Below, one piece after another: positions 1 to 9,601 of a stretch of 64,000 nt of DNA. Below the pieces are notes generated by a model. It was given only the letters and a program-made list of their open reading frames with translations, did no database searches and was not told where the DNA came from. The stretch spans positions 1 to 64,000 of the forward strand of contig UQWL01000006.1 of assembly GCA_900544715.1 (NCBI GenBank), written 5' to 3'. The DNA comes from an uncultured Oscillospiraceae bacterium. GTDB lineage: Bacteria; Bacillota; Clostridia; Oscillospirales; Acutalibacteraceae. The position numbers and the translations under genes are program-made. Every line of letters starts with the position of its first letter. The first letter of the stretch is position 1.

Positions 1-2
1 AT

Positions 3-584
3 ACAAATCTCAAAAATTATGAAATCAACGATCCAGTCCATCCTCTGTATGGCCGCACCCGTAGCATGAGTATCGAGTATTTGGCTGCTTTTGCGGATTT
101 TTACGATGTGTCGGTGGAGTATCTACTGGGGCTGTCTAACTCCCGCAAAAAGGAATACCACGATATTTCTGAACAGTTAGGTCTGTGCGATAAGGCGATT
201 GACGAGCTTATTCAGTGTAAAGAAAACTCCAGCAGTGAGGAAGGGCAACAACTATATGTTTCTCAAGATACGGCCATTCTTAATGATTTTCTAATTAGCG
301 CAGAATTTAGGCGTGTGATGGAAAAAATTAAGCAAAGCCTTTTTGCATATTACATGTACCAGTTGTCCCAGGACGGCATCTCTGCACAAATACGGAAAGA
401 AAGCATTCAAAAGATGGAAGAAGCTCAGAAGGTTTTGGATGCGTGCGGTTATTGTTCAGTGGAGTATGATCTGATTTCACAGGTCCACATGGAAAACGCT
501 ATAGGCATCTTGAATACCTATCTGCGTAAATTGCCGAAACAGCTCTATCAAACACATGTACAGAAAGCAAAAGATAGGCAGTAA
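3..584 (+). CDS. XRE-family transcriptional regulator, 3' part (5' end outside window)
   Basis: The reading frame is open from base 3, so the gene begins before the window; the ATG at 66 is internal. The visible start of the protein contains the tail of a Cro/C1 helix-turn-helix domain: the pattern ...SIEYLAAFADFYDVSVEYLLGLS is the usual last two helices of this fold. About 150 residues of mostly helical, unrecognised sequence follow. It ends 56 bases before hsdM on the same strand, so it may control the restriction-modification operon, as XRE proteins often do; that role is inference. The DNA-recognition helix itself is not in view. Confidence 0.75.
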   Translation, partial: TNLKNYEINDPVHPLYGRTRSMSIEYLAAFADFYDVSVEYLLGLSNSRKKEYHDISEQLGLCDKAIDELIQCKENSSSEEGQQLYVSQDTAILNDFLISAEFRRVMEKIKQSLFAYYMYQLSQDGISAQIRKESIQKMEEAQKVLDACGYCSVEYDLISQVHMENAIGILNTYLRKLPKQLYQTHVQKAKDRQ

Positions 585-640
585 TGATATACTGAAACAC
601 CGGATAGGGCACTAATAACAATAGATCGGAGAACACCTTT

Positions 641-3418
641 ATGAATAAACAACAGCTGGCAAATAAAATCTGGGAATCCGCCAACAGAATGCGTTCCAAG
701 ATTGAAGCAAATGAATATAAGGACTATATTTTGGGATTTATCTTTTATAAATTCCTGTCCGACAAAGAAGTTGAATTTCTGAAAAAAGACGGTTATGAAG
801 ATGATGATATCAAAGAGAATGCCCATGAGAATAATGAGCCTCTTGTGGACTATTGTCAGCAGCACCTCGGGTACTTTATCGCCTACGATAATCTTTTTTC
901 TACCTGGCTGGCAAAGGGCAGCAGTTTCACCGTGGACAATGTGAGAACCGCGCTTTCTGCCTTTAATCGCCTGATCAGCGAAACACAAAAGAAAGTATTC
1001 AGCAAAATCTTTAACACACTGGAAACCGGTTTGAGCAAACTGGGCGATAGTACCAGCAGCCAAACCAAGTCCATCAGCGAACTGATTCAGCTGATCAAAG
1101 ATATCCCCACCGATGGCAAACAGGACTATGATGTTCTGGGCTTTATTTATGAATACCTGATCAGTAACTTTGCGGCCAATGCTGGTAAAAAGGCCGGTGA
1201 GTTTTATACCCCACACGAAGTATCTCAGCTCATGTCTGAAATTGTTGCGCACCATCTGAGAGACCGGGAGAAAATTGAAATTTACGATCCCACAAGCGGC
1301 TCCGGTTCCCTGCTTATTACGATCGGTAAGAGCGTTGCAAAGTACACTAAGAGTAAAGACGATATCATGTACTATGCGCAGGAGTTGAAAGAAAACACCT
1401 ATAACCTGACGCGAATGAACCTTGTCATGCGGGGCATCAAGCCGGATAACATTTTTACCCGCTGCGGGGATACGCTGGAACAGGACTGGCCCATGTATGA
1501 CGATGTGACCCAGGAATATAATCCTCTGTATCTGGATGCGGTTGTCTCCAATCCGCCCTACTCCCAGCGCTGGGACCCGAAGCATAAAGACACAGATCCC
1601 CGTTATCGTTATGGCATTGCGCCTAAAGGCAAGGCGGACTATGCGTTCCTGCTCCATGACCTGTACCACCTGAAGCCAGAGGGAATTATGACCATTGTTC
1701 TGCCTCATGGCGTTCTGTTCCGTGGTGACGCGCTGGGCGGGCCGGATGGTCAGGGCGAAGGCGAAGGCAAGATTCGCCGAAATCTGATTGAGAACAACAA
1801 CATTGAGGCGATTATTGGCCTGCCCGCTAACATTTTCTTTGGCACAGGCATTCCCACTATCATTATGGTGCTGCGCCAGAAGCGCGAAGAATCTGATGTT
1901 CTGTTTATTGACGCTTCCAAGGGTTTTACCAAGGTTGGCAAGACCAATAAGCTGATGGCGTCCGATATCAAGCGAATTGTGGATGCTGTTGCCGCTCGTC
2001 CCGAGAAGATCGAAAAGTTTGCCCGGCTGGTTTCCAAAGAGGAGATCCGGCGCAATGGCTATAACTTAAATATTCCCCGCTACATTGATTCCTCTGAAGC
2101 CCCGGAAACATGGGATATCTACGCCACCATGTTCGGCGGTATCCCCAACAACGAAATTGACTTTCTGGCTTCCTATTGGTCCGCGTTTCCTCAGTTGCGG
2201 GAAAGCCTGTTCACATCGGATGAAACGCCCTATTCTCAATTAGCTGTCCAAAATGTCAAGGAGGCCATTGAAGGAAACAATGATGTGCAGGCATTTGTTG
2301 CCGCTCACCAGGCTGCGTTCGCTGATTTTGACGCATATCTGAACGGCGAACTGATTGAAAAAATGATGGAGCTGAATATCTCTCAAATGGAGAATACCAT
2401 TACACAAAATATTTTTAGCCGCATTGCGCCTCTACCGCTGCTGGACAAATACCAGGCGTATCAGCTGCTGGACAATCAATGGGGAGGTATCGCTACCGAT
2501 CTTGAAATTATCCAGACTGAAGATTTTGACGCCACAAAGCAGGTTGATCCCAACATGGTCATCAAGAAGAAAGGTGACAAGGAAGAAGAGGTGCAGAGCG
2601 GCTGGGTAGGTCATGTGATTCCATTTGAACTGGTGCAGACCACAGTGTTGAAAGCAGATTATGACGCACTCAAGGCCAAGGAGGCTCGACTGGATGAAAT
2701 CGCGGCAGAGCTGACTGAGATTATCGACTCCATTGACGAGGGCGACCGTGGAGACTTTCTCAACGATGACAACACCGCCTTTGTTTCCAAGGAGTTTGCG
2801 GCAAAGCTGGCAGAGATTTATGGGGATGTTTCGTCCCCGGAGCTGGACGGCTTGCAGGGGTATCTGGAGTTGTTGGATGCGAAGGCCGGAAAAGCGGAAA
2901 AACTTCACTATGTCAATACCCATCCGGAAGTCAGCTGGGCCAATGTGGGGGGGAATTCTCCCTATACCAAGGGGAAAGTTTCGGCGTATGTCAAGGCACT
3001 GCGGGCGGCGCATATCTTCCCGGCGGATTCCTTTGAGGCGAAAATGGTACAGGCTGACAAGCTGATGGCAGAGGAAAAAACGGTTAAGAGCGAGGTAAAG
3101 AAAAACGAGGAAGCCCTGCACCTGAAAACCAAAGAGACCATTGAAGGACTGAGCGATGAGCAAGTCCTGGATTTGTTGCGTCTGAAATGGATTGCGCCCC
3201 TGTGCGCTTCTCTGCGGGCTATGCCGGAGATTATCATTGACGGGCTGGAAAAAGCCGTGCAGGTGCTGACGGATAAGTATGCCGTGACCTATGTGGAGCT
3301 GGACGAGCAGATCAAGGCATCGGAAACGACGCTTGCCGATATGCTGGATGAGCTCACCGGCAGCGAATTTGATATGAAAGGACTGAGCGAGTTCCAGTCG
3401 CTGCTGAAGGGTGAATAA
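641..3418 (+). CDS. hsdM: Type I restriction-modification DNA methyltransferase subunit (HsdM)
   Basis: This is the adenine-N6 methyltransferase of a type I restriction-modification system. It forms a complex with HsdS and HsdR and methylates the target site. An N-terminal HsdM helical domain (about residues 5-165) is followed by the catalytic domain with the SAM-binding motif DPTSGSGSLL at residue 216 and the catalytic motif NPPY at residue 304. At 925 residues it is much longer than the usual roughly 500; the last 350-400 residues are charged and helical, without a recognised motif. The ATG at 641 has a GGAGA site upstream. The next gene, hsdS, starts one base after its stop codon, so translation is probably coupled. 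Confidence 0.95.
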   Translation: MNKQQLANKIWESANRMRSKIEANEYKDYILGFIFYKFLSDKEVEFLKKDGYEDDDIKENAHENNEPLVDYCQQHLGYFIAYDNLFSTWLAKGSSFTVDNVRTALSAFNRLISETQKKVFSKIFNTLETGLSKLGDSTSSQTKSISELIQLIKDIPTDGKQDYDVLGFIYEYLISNFAANAGKKAGEFYTPHEVSQLMSEIVAHHLRDREKIEIYDPTSGSGSLLITIGKSVAKYTKSKDDIMYYAQELKENTYNLTRMNLVMRGIKPDNIFTRCGDTLEQDWPMYDDVTQEYNPLYLDAVVSNPPYSQRWDPKHKDTDPRYRYGIAPKGKADYAFLLHDLYHLKPEGIMTIVLPHGVLFRGDALGGPDGQGEGEGKIRRNLIENNNIEAIIGLPANIFFGTGIPTIIMVLRQKREESDVLFIDASKGFTKVGKTNKLMASDIKRIVDAVAARPEKIEKFARLVSKEEIRRNGYNLNIPRYIDSSEAPETWDIYATMFGGIPNNEIDFLASYWSAFPQLRESLFTSDETPYSQLAVQNVKEAIEGNNDVQAFVAAHQAAFADFDAYLNGELIEKMMELNISQMENTITQNIFSRIAPLPLLDKYQAYQLLDNQWGGIATDLEIIQTEDFDATKQVDPNMVIKKKGDKEEEVQSGWVGHVIPFELVQTTVLKADYDALKAKEARLDEIAAELTEIIDSIDEGDRGDFLNDDNTAFVSKEFAAKLAEIYGDVSSPELDGLQGYLELLDAKAGKAEKLHYVNTHPEVSWANVGGNSPYTKGKVSAYVKALRAAHIFPADSFEAKMVQADKLMAEEKTVKSEVKKNEEALHLKTKETIEGLSDEQVLDLLRLKWIAPLCASLRAMPEIIIDGLEKAVQVLTDKYAVTYVELDEQIKASETTLADMLDELTGSEFDMKGLSEFQSLLKGE

Positions 3419-3419
3419 A

Positions 3420-4673
3420 ATGAATGAAACAAAAAAGCCTGCAATCCGATTTCAGGGGTTTTCGGACGAGTGGAAACAGAGTAGAGTCGGAGAATTGATT
3501 GAGGATTATACAGAAAAAACGGTGGTGCAAAATCAATATCCTGTGTTGACATCCTCTCAGCAGCAAGGAATTGTCAGGCAAGAAGAATATTTCGCAGATC
3601 GTCAGGTTACTACAAATGACAATGTTGGGTATTTTGTTTTGCCGTTTGGCTATTTCACATATAGAAGCCGAAGCGATACAGACGTTTTTGTGTTCAACCG
3701 AAATGACTTGATCAACAAAGGAATTATTAGCTATTACTATCCGGTTTTTGCGCCGAAGAGTTGTGACTCTAATTTTCTTCTCAAAAGATTAAATTATGGA
3801 ATCAAAAAGCAACTCTCTATGGCAGCGGAAGGAACCGGACAAAAAGTTCTGGCTCATAGCAAATTCAAAGATATGCTTGTTGATGTGCCGGATGAAAAAG
3901 AACAGATCAAGATAGGCACTATCTTTGAATATGTTGATAACCTCATCGCACAGAACAAATTAAAACTTGAAAAACTCCAAGCCGTCAAAGCATCTATGAT
4001 GGAAAAAATGTTTCCTAGACATGGTGCAGATGTGCCTGAGGTTCGCTTTAAGGGATTTACCGGGACGTGGGAACGATGTAATCTGGATAATGTGTTGATC
4101 GACTTGCAAAATAACACTCTTTCGAGATCAGAATTATCTGAAGAAAAAGGTGTAGCCAAGAATATTCACTATGGCGATATTTTAGTTAGATTTGGGGAGA
4201 TCCTAGATATAAAAACGGCATCATTGCCCCAAATTGCAAATTTGTCCATTGCAACAAAATATAAGAAATCCTTTTTGCAAAATGGAGATGTTATTGTAGC
4301 AGATACTGCAGAAGATGAAACGGTTGGAAAGTGTACTGAAATTACCGGTATAAATAACGAAGTAGTAATTTCAGGACTCCATACAATACCATATCGACCG
4401 TTGATACGTTTCGCGACAGGATACCTTGGATACTATATGAATTCGCCTACGTATCACAATCAACTTTTGCCCTTTATGCAAGGGATAAAAGTTAGTTCGA
4501 TTTCAAAATCATCTATGAAAGAGACAACCATTGTATATCCGCAGTCGCTAGATGAGCAAAAGCAAATTGGAAACTATTTCAGAAAAATTGACGATCTTAT
4601 TGTTCTTAAACAACAAGAACTTGATAAACTCCAATCAATCAAAAAAGCTTTGCTGGAAAAAATGTTTGTCTGA
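3420..4673 (+). CDS. hsdS: Type I restriction-modification specificity subunit (HsdS)
   Basis: This is the DNA sequence-recognition subunit of the type I system. It has the classic two-half layout: a first target-recognition domain (about 1-165), a central conserved helix (KLEKLQAVKASMMEKMFP), a second target-recognition domain (about 200-390) and a second conserved helix at the C-terminus (ELDKLQSIKKALLEKMF). Both halves open with a similar RFxGF...W motif, so the protein is an internal duplication. I chose the ATG at 3420, preceded by AAGGGTG; a GTG at 3411 in the same frame would overlap hsdM by 8 bases. The target sequence cannot be predicted from this. No second hsdS or inversion repeats were seen nearby. 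Confidence 0.93.
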   Translation: MNETKKPAIRFQGFSDEWKQSRVGELIEDYTEKTVVQNQYPVLTSSQQQGIVRQEEYFADRQVTTNDNVGYFVLPFGYFTYRSRSDTDVFVFNRNDLINKGIISYYYPVFAPKSCDSNFLLKRLNYGIKKQLSMAAEGTGQKVLAHSKFKDMLVDVPDEKEQIKIGTIFEYVDNLIAQNKLKLEKLQAVKASMMEKMFPRHGADVPEVRFKGFTGTWERCNLDNVLIDLQNNTLSRSELSEEKGVAKNIHYGDILVRFGEILDIKTASLPQIANLSIATKYKKSFLQNGDVIVADTAEDETVGKCTEITGINNEVVISGLHTIPYRPLIRFATGYLGYYMNSPTYHNQLLPFMQGIKVSSISKSSMKETTIVYPQSLDEQKQIGNYFRKIDDLIVLKQQELDKLQSIKKALLEKMFV

Positions 4674-4687
4674 CACAGGAGGCTGCT

Positions 4688-7600
4688 ATGGCATTTGAAA
4701 GTGAAGCTGCCTTTGAAGCAGCGTTAATCAATTTACTAACTGAAAAATATGGCTGGGAGCCGGAAATCCTGCGGTACAAAACCGAAGAAGAGCTGATCCA
4801 GAACTGGAAGCAGATTCTCTTTGAGAACAACCGGGATATCGACCGTTTGAACGATGTGCCGCTGACTGATGGAGAAATGCAGCAAATTCTCGACCAGATT
4901 ACCCGGCTTCGCACGCCGCTGAAGCTGAACGGCTTTATCAATGGTAAAACTGTGGCGATCAAGCGGGATAACCCTGCCGACACGCTGCATTTTGGCAAAG
5001 AGGTCAGCCTGAAAATTTATGACCAGCGGGAGATTGCCGCGGGACAAAGCCGCTACCAGATTGCCCAGCAACCCGTGTTCAAGGCGAGAAGTGCGGTTTT
5101 GCCAAATCGCCGGGGCGATTTTATGCTGCTGATTAACGGTATGCCTCTGATTCACTGCGAGCTCAAGCGCAGCGGCGTGGATGTGAGCCAGGCATATAAT
5201 CAGATCGAAAAATATGCCCATGAGGGGGTGTTCTCCGGTCTGTTCTCCCTGGTGCAGATTTTCATTGCCATGCAGCCGGATGAGACTGTTTATTTTGCTA
5301 ATCCGGGCCCGGACGGAGTGTTTAACAAGGATTTCTACTTCCATTGGGCTGATGCCAACAATGAGCCGCTGAACAACTGGAAGGACATTGCGCAATATCT
5401 GCTCTCCATCCCTATGGCGCACCAGTTGATTGGTTTTTATACAGTTGCCGATGATACCGATGGTATTTTGAAAGTCATGCGCAGCTACCAATACTATGCG
5501 GCTTCCCGCATTACCGGTCGTGTTGCCATGCGGCGTTGGGCGGATAAGGATCAGTATGGCGGATATATCTGGCACACGACCGGTTCCGGTAAAACCTTGA
5601 CCAGCTTTAAATCCGCTCAGCTGATTGCCGGATCAAGGGATGCCGATAAGGTGGTGTTCCTGATGGACCGTGTGGAGCTGGGAACCCAGTCACTGATGGA
5701 TTACCGTGGTTTTGCCGACGATGCGGGTTCTGTACAGGACACAGAAGATACAAATGTTTTGGTTTCAAAACTGAAAAGTGACGATCCGGCCAATACGTTG
5801 ATCGTCACTTCCATTCAGAAGATGAGCCGCATTGAGGAAAACAGCAGCTATAATGCCCACGATATTGAACTGATTCGGGATAAGCGGATTGTTTTCATCA
5901 TTGATGAAGCACACCGGGACGTATTCGGGGAAATGCTGCGTACAATCAAAGAAACCTTCCCCAATGCCATGTTCTTCGGGTTTACGGGAACACCAATTCA
6001 TGAAGAGAACCAGAAGAAAATGAGCACTACCTCGGATGTGTTTGGAAACGAACTTCACCGGTACAGCCTTGCAGACGGAATCCGGGACAAAAATGTTCTG
6101 GGGTTTGACCCCTATATGGTGCCTACCTATAAGGACCGCGACTTACGCAAGGCGGTTGCCCTCGAAAAAGCCAAGGCACCAAATGAAGCCACAGCCATGA
6201 GCGACCCCAAAAAGAAAAAAGCCTATCTGCACTATATGGATCATACAAGCGTGCCTATGGCTGGTGTCGTTCAAGCAGACGGAACCTACCTGAAGGGCAT
6301 TGAAGATTATTTGCCCAACTCCCAATATGAGCGGGAAGAACATCAGCGTGCGGTAGTAACCGATATTCTGGACAATTGGGTTACGCTCAGCCACGGAAGT
6401 AAGTTCCATGCGATTTTTGCAACCAGCAGTATCCCGGAGGCGATCCAATATTACAGGCTGTTCAAGGAAATAGGTAGTTTGAAAGTGACGGCACTGTTTG
6501 ACCCAAGCATTGATAACAATGGTGGGGCGATCTTCAAGGAAGAATCGTTGATCGAGATTCTGGAAGATTACAATGCTCGCTACGACATGAAGTTTAAGCT
6601 GGCCACCTATGGAACGTTCAAGAAAGATGTTTCCTACCGCCTGGCACACAAGGAGCAGTATAAGTCTGTAGAGAGGACCCCGGACCAGCAGATTGATTTG
6701 CTGATTGTTGTGGATCAGATGCTGACCGGGTTTGACTCCAAATGGATCAATACCCTCTATCTAGATAAGGTTTTGGTCTATGAAAAACTGATTCAGGCAT
6801 TCTCCCGCACCAACCGCCTTTTTGGAGCAGAGAAACCCTTTGGCACGATTCGTTATTACCGGAAGCCTTATACGATGCGTCGGAATATTGATGAAGCGTT
6901 CAAACTGTACTCTGGTGACAAACCTCTTGGGTTATTTGCGGACAAGCTGGAGTATAACCTGGGTAAGCTGAATGAGCTGTACGATGAAATCGAAGCGATT
7001 TTCCGCTCGGCAGGAGTGGGGAATTTTGAAAAATTGCCGGAAGATCACACAGAGCGCGGACAGTTTGCCAAGCTTTTCAAGCGTTTTAATAACTACCTGG
7101 AAGCAGCTAAAATTCAGGGCTTCACTTGGAATAAGCTGTCCTATGAAATAAAAACGGAAACGGGTAAAACCACTGTTGAGCTTCATCTGGATGAGACTAC
7201 TTATCTGATTCTTGCACTTCGCTATAAGGAGCTGTTTTCAGGCGAAGGAACAGGCTTGGGTGGTGATGATGTTCCTTATGAGATTGATTCTTACCTGACC
7301 GAGATCAACACCGGCGTTATTGATGCCAATTACATGAACTCCAGATTCAGCAAATACCTCAAGGCGCTGCAGGATGGAACTGAAACAGCGGCGGTGCTGG
7401 ATGAACTGCATAAGTCCTTTGCAACTCTTACCCAGGAAGAGCAGAAATATGCAAATATTTTCCTGCACGATGTGCAGAACGGCGATGTCGTAGTTGATGA
7501 AGGGAAAACGTTGCGCGATTACATCACAGAGTATATGACCAGTGCGAAGAATGACCAGATTCACCGTTTTGCCGAGGCTCTTGGAGCAGATGAGACAATG

Positions 7601-7807
7601 CTGCGGGATTTTATGCAGTTGAGGGTTACAGAAGCAAACATTAACGAGTTTGGCCGATTTGATAAGCTGAAAGCAACGGTCAACAGAGACAGCGCAAAAG
7701 TGTTCTTGGAAACCCTTGAGGGAGCTGCCATCAAGCCTTTTCAGATCAACATGAAGGTGGATCGGATCTTGAGAAAATTTATTCTTGAGGGCGGATTTGA
7801 TATCTGA
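4688..7807 (+). CDS. hsdR: Type I restriction endonuclease subunit (HsdR)
   Basis: This is the motor and nuclease subunit that translocates and cuts unmodified DNA. The N-terminal nuclease domain carries a PD-(D/E)xK-type core: D144 in GDFMLLING and E158-L-K160 in HCELKRSG. Superfamily 2 helicase motifs follow: Walker A HTTGSGKT (296-303), motif II DEAHR (406-410) and a later QAFSRTNR motif VI. A helical C-terminal region follows. Length 1039 residues is normal for HsdR. The start ATG at 4688 has an AGGAGG site (from 4677), 14 bases after hsdS. All key residues are present, so the complex looks functional. Confidence 0.95.
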   Translation: MAFESEAAFEAALINLLTEKYGWEPEILRYKTEEELIQNWKQILFENNRDIDRLNDVPLTDGEMQQILDQITRLRTPLKLNGFINGKTVAIKRDNPADTLHFGKEVSLKIYDQREIAAGQSRYQIAQQPVFKARSAVLPNRRGDFMLLINGMPLIHCELKRSGVDVSQAYNQIEKYAHEGVFSGLFSLVQIFIAMQPDETVYFANPGPDGVFNKDFYFHWADANNEPLNNWKDIAQYLLSIPMAHQLIGFYTVADDTDGILKVMRSYQYYAASRITGRVAMRRWADKDQYGGYIWHTTGSGKTLTSFKSAQLIAGSRDADKVVFLMDRVELGTQSLMDYRGFADDAGSVQDTEDTNVLVSKLKSDDPANTLIVTSIQKMSRIEENSSYNAHDIELIRDKRIVFIIDEAHRDVFGEMLRTIKETFPNAMFFGFTGTPIHEENQKKMSTTSDVFGNELHRYSLADGIRDKNVLGFDPYMVPTYKDRDLRKAVALEKAKAPNEATAMSDPKKKKAYLHYMDHTSVPMAGVVQADGTYLKGIEDYLPNSQYEREEHQRAVVTDILDNWVTLSHGSKFHAIFATSSIPEAIQYYRLFKEIGSLKVTALFDPSIDNNGGAIFKEESLIEILEDYNARYDMKFKLATYGTFKKDVSYRLAHKEQYKSVERTPDQQIDLLIVVDQMLTGFDSKWINTLYLDKVLVYEKLIQAFSRTNRLFGAEKPFGTIRYYRKPYTMRRNIDEAFKLYSGDKPLGLFADKLEYNLGKLNELYDEIEAIFRSAGVGNFEKLPEDHTERGQFAKLFKRFNNYLEAAKIQGFTWNKLSYEIKTETGKTTVELHLDETTYLILALRYKELFSGEGTGLGGDDVPYEIDSYLTEINTGVIDANYMNSRFSKYLKALQDGTETAAVLDELHKSFATLTQEEQKYANIFLHDVQNGDVVVDEGKTLRDYITEYMTSAKNDQIHRFAEALGADETMLRDFMQLRVTEANINEFGRFDKLKATVNRDSAKVFLETLEGAAIKPFQINMKVDRILRKFILEGGFDI

Positions 7808-7825
7808 TAAAAGAGAGGGAATATC

Positions 7826-8767
7826 ATGGCAAGTAAAACAAGAAAAGTGTCATTTTATCAACTATCATTAGAAAAGCGCACGGTGGTTCCGGGAAAGAAA
7901 AATGCCCAAGTGAAGCACTTGAATAATTCCGAGATAGAAGCATATTTTCAAAGGATTTATTCAGAGAAAATGCAAGAACTTGCGGATGGTCATAAAGCAA
8001 TTAATATAACTGTATCGAATAGCCAATATGTTGTTGAAATTATCTTTTTTAAAGACCACCGCGCTTTTATCAAAATCGGTCAACAAAATCCAGCAAACAC
8101 AGTTGCGCTAAGGGATCGTACAACATTGGAAACTGAAAATGTTCCGATGAGAGAAAGTCAGCTTTTGGAATTGTATACCTTCTGCCTGATTGATTTTGAA
8201 ACTAGCATTGTTAGTTATATCGGAATTAATGGAGCTCCACGAATTTCAGCTATTCGAAATCTGTTTGAGGAAAGTATTGGCCATGAAGAAAACACCACCA
8301 CACATCTTGCAGCAATTATGACGCATGATATACTACAGGTTTTGGTGCACAAACAAATAATTAGTAAACTTTCAGTTACCGTTGCGGTGCCAGAAGATCA
8401 GATACTTGCTGACATTGGATTAGATCGCGAAAGCTTTGATTCTATAAGGAATGTAAGAACAAGAATGGTAACATACAAATTAGTAGGCCGGAGAAATAAA
8501 AATATCTTTTCATCAAGTAATAAGCTTGCGGAACTGATAGCATCCATCAAAATGAAATATGGTGACAACTTAAAGGCTCTTAGTGCAAATGCAAGAAATG
8601 ATAATGAAAAGTCCCAACCATATGATTTGCTACAATATAACTTTACCAAAACGGTAGTTCTAGGGAAATCAGACTCCGATTTGTTAACGTTGGATGATTT
8701 TAGAGATGCGCTTGTAGAAACATATAATACATATAAGGGAGAACTTATAAGATATACTAGAGCATAA
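7826..8767 (+). CDS. Unrecognised soluble protein at the end of the type I RM operon
   Basis: I do not recognise this 313-residue protein. It starts 18 bases after hsdR with a GAGAGGG ribosome site, so it is probably co-transcribed. No signal peptide, membrane segment or nucleotide-binding loop is visible. It opens with a strand-like KVSFYQLSL segment, then mixed alpha/beta sequence; there is a conserved-looking acidic stretch near the C-terminus (DSDLLTLDDFRDAL). It is followed 21 bases later by a small four-helix membrane protein. A soluble protein paired with a small membrane protein inside a restriction island resembles the architecture of two-gene antiphage systems such as Kiwa, but I see no sequence evidence for homology. 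Defence role is inference. Confidence 0.8.
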   Translation: MASKTRKVSFYQLSLEKRTVVPGKKNAQVKHLNNSEIEAYFQRIYSEKMQELADGHKAINITVSNSQYVVEIIFFKDHRAFIKIGQQNPANTVALRDRTTLETENVPMRESQLLELYTFCLIDFETSIVSYIGINGAPRISAIRNLFEESIGHEENTTTHLAAIMTHDILQVLVHKQIISKLSVTVAVPEDQILADIGLDRESFDSIRNVRTRMVTYKLVGRRNKNIFSSSNKLAELIASIKMKYGDNLKALSANARNDNEKSQPYDLLQYNFTKTVVLGKSDSDLLTLDDFRDALVETYNTYKGELIRYTRA

Positions 8768-8788
8768 TGAGTAGTGGTGGTGAGAGGA

Positions 8789-9238
8789 ATGACGAAGCTC
8801 AAAAATTGGATACGGTTAGGCATCGTATTGCTCTTGTCGATTGGAGGAGCTGTCTTGCTCATCCAAAGCCCCCTTTTTGATGTAGCCAAATTTGACAGTT
8901 TGGCACCAGATTTCCATTATAATGCGATATCGATGTCTGCGACAATTGGAGGATTTCTATTTACGGGAATTAGTATTCTAATCTCTGTTATTGATAAGGA
9001 ACGCATCAGGAGACTTTGGGATAATAGTTATCTAGACAATTTATATCGTTCTGCATTTGTTGGGATGATTGCAAATATTACCACGATCATAGTTGCGTTC
9101 TTGTTGGTTTTCCTTAATGCTGAAAAACAAATGGTAGATATTCTCATAGATATAGAAATCACCTCACTCATTGTTGGAATTGTATTCTTTGCATGGTGTA
9201 TCAAACATTTGATATTTGTGATATCGAAGTTAAAATGA
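8789..9238 (+). CDS. Small four-helix membrane protein, unrecognised
   Basis: This encodes about 149 residues with four likely membrane helices (about 8-25, 48-68, 87-108 and 123-144). There is a glycine-rich SATIGGFLFTGISILISV segment in helix 2 and a charged loop (DKERIRRLWDN) after it. There is no signal peptide cleavage site and no catalytic motif. ATG 8789 is chosen; GTG codons at 8774-8780 in the same frame are alternatives because the ribosome site (GAGAGG) sits very close to the ATG. It directly follows the unknown 313-residue gene and is the last gene of the RM operon. It is plausibly the membrane effector or anchor of a two-gene module. Confidence 0.75.
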   Translation: MTKLKNWIRLGIVLLLSIGGAVLLIQSPLFDVAKFDSLAPDFHYNAISMSATIGGFLFTGISILISVIDKERIRRLWDNSYLDNLYRSAFVGMIANITTIIVAFLLVFLNAEKQMVDILIDIEITSLIVGIVFFAWCIKHLIFVISKLK

Positions 9239-9601
9239 GTATTTTGTTCTCAGATTTCATGCTTTTTTGGCATAGTGGCTATTCTTGCAAAAATCGAGAA
9301 GTAAAGTTGCTATAAGGTTTCCTCGTTCTAACATAAAAGATGGGGATGAAAAGCGTTCGCAGAACGCGCAGCCGCAGAATGAAGTTCTGCGATCAAAAGG
9401 GGTTTGGGGGCGCTGCCCTCAACAAGCAGTTTGTGGCTGTGGATAGCCACAAGCATTGCTTGCTACAATATGCTTCCCTTAAAAATGTGGTACTTGAAAA
9501 CTATGCGCTAACAGCATTTTATTGTTGTGGTTATGTTTGTATAGGGTTGAACTTTATTCTTATATCTGATAGAATGATATTGGTGAATGGGGGTGAATCT
9601 C
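9239..9601. other. Intergenic spacer, mobile-element remnant-like
   Basis: There is no convincing gene in these 363 bases. The stretch 9373-9391 forms a 7-bp hairpin (CGCAGAA / TTCTGCG), and 9432-9452 holds a second inverted repeat (GTGGCT / AGCCAC). The segment about 9395-9480 (GGGGTTTGGGGGCGCTGCC and the following AACAAGCA) is of a kind I associate with non-coding ends of clostridial conjugative/integrative elements; that association is from memory and unproven here. An open frame at 9340-9648 crosses both hairpins and has no ribosome site, so I do not call it. Confidence 0.45.

Noticed and set aside
548..1708. Long minus-strand frame opposite hsdM
   Set aside because: Antisense shadow of a strongly recognised gene; no ribosome site or motif.
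3420..4673. Phase-variable hsdS inversion system
   Set aside because: Only one hsdS gene is present, with no second partial copy, inverted repeats or invertase beside it; the serine recombinase is better explained by the island.
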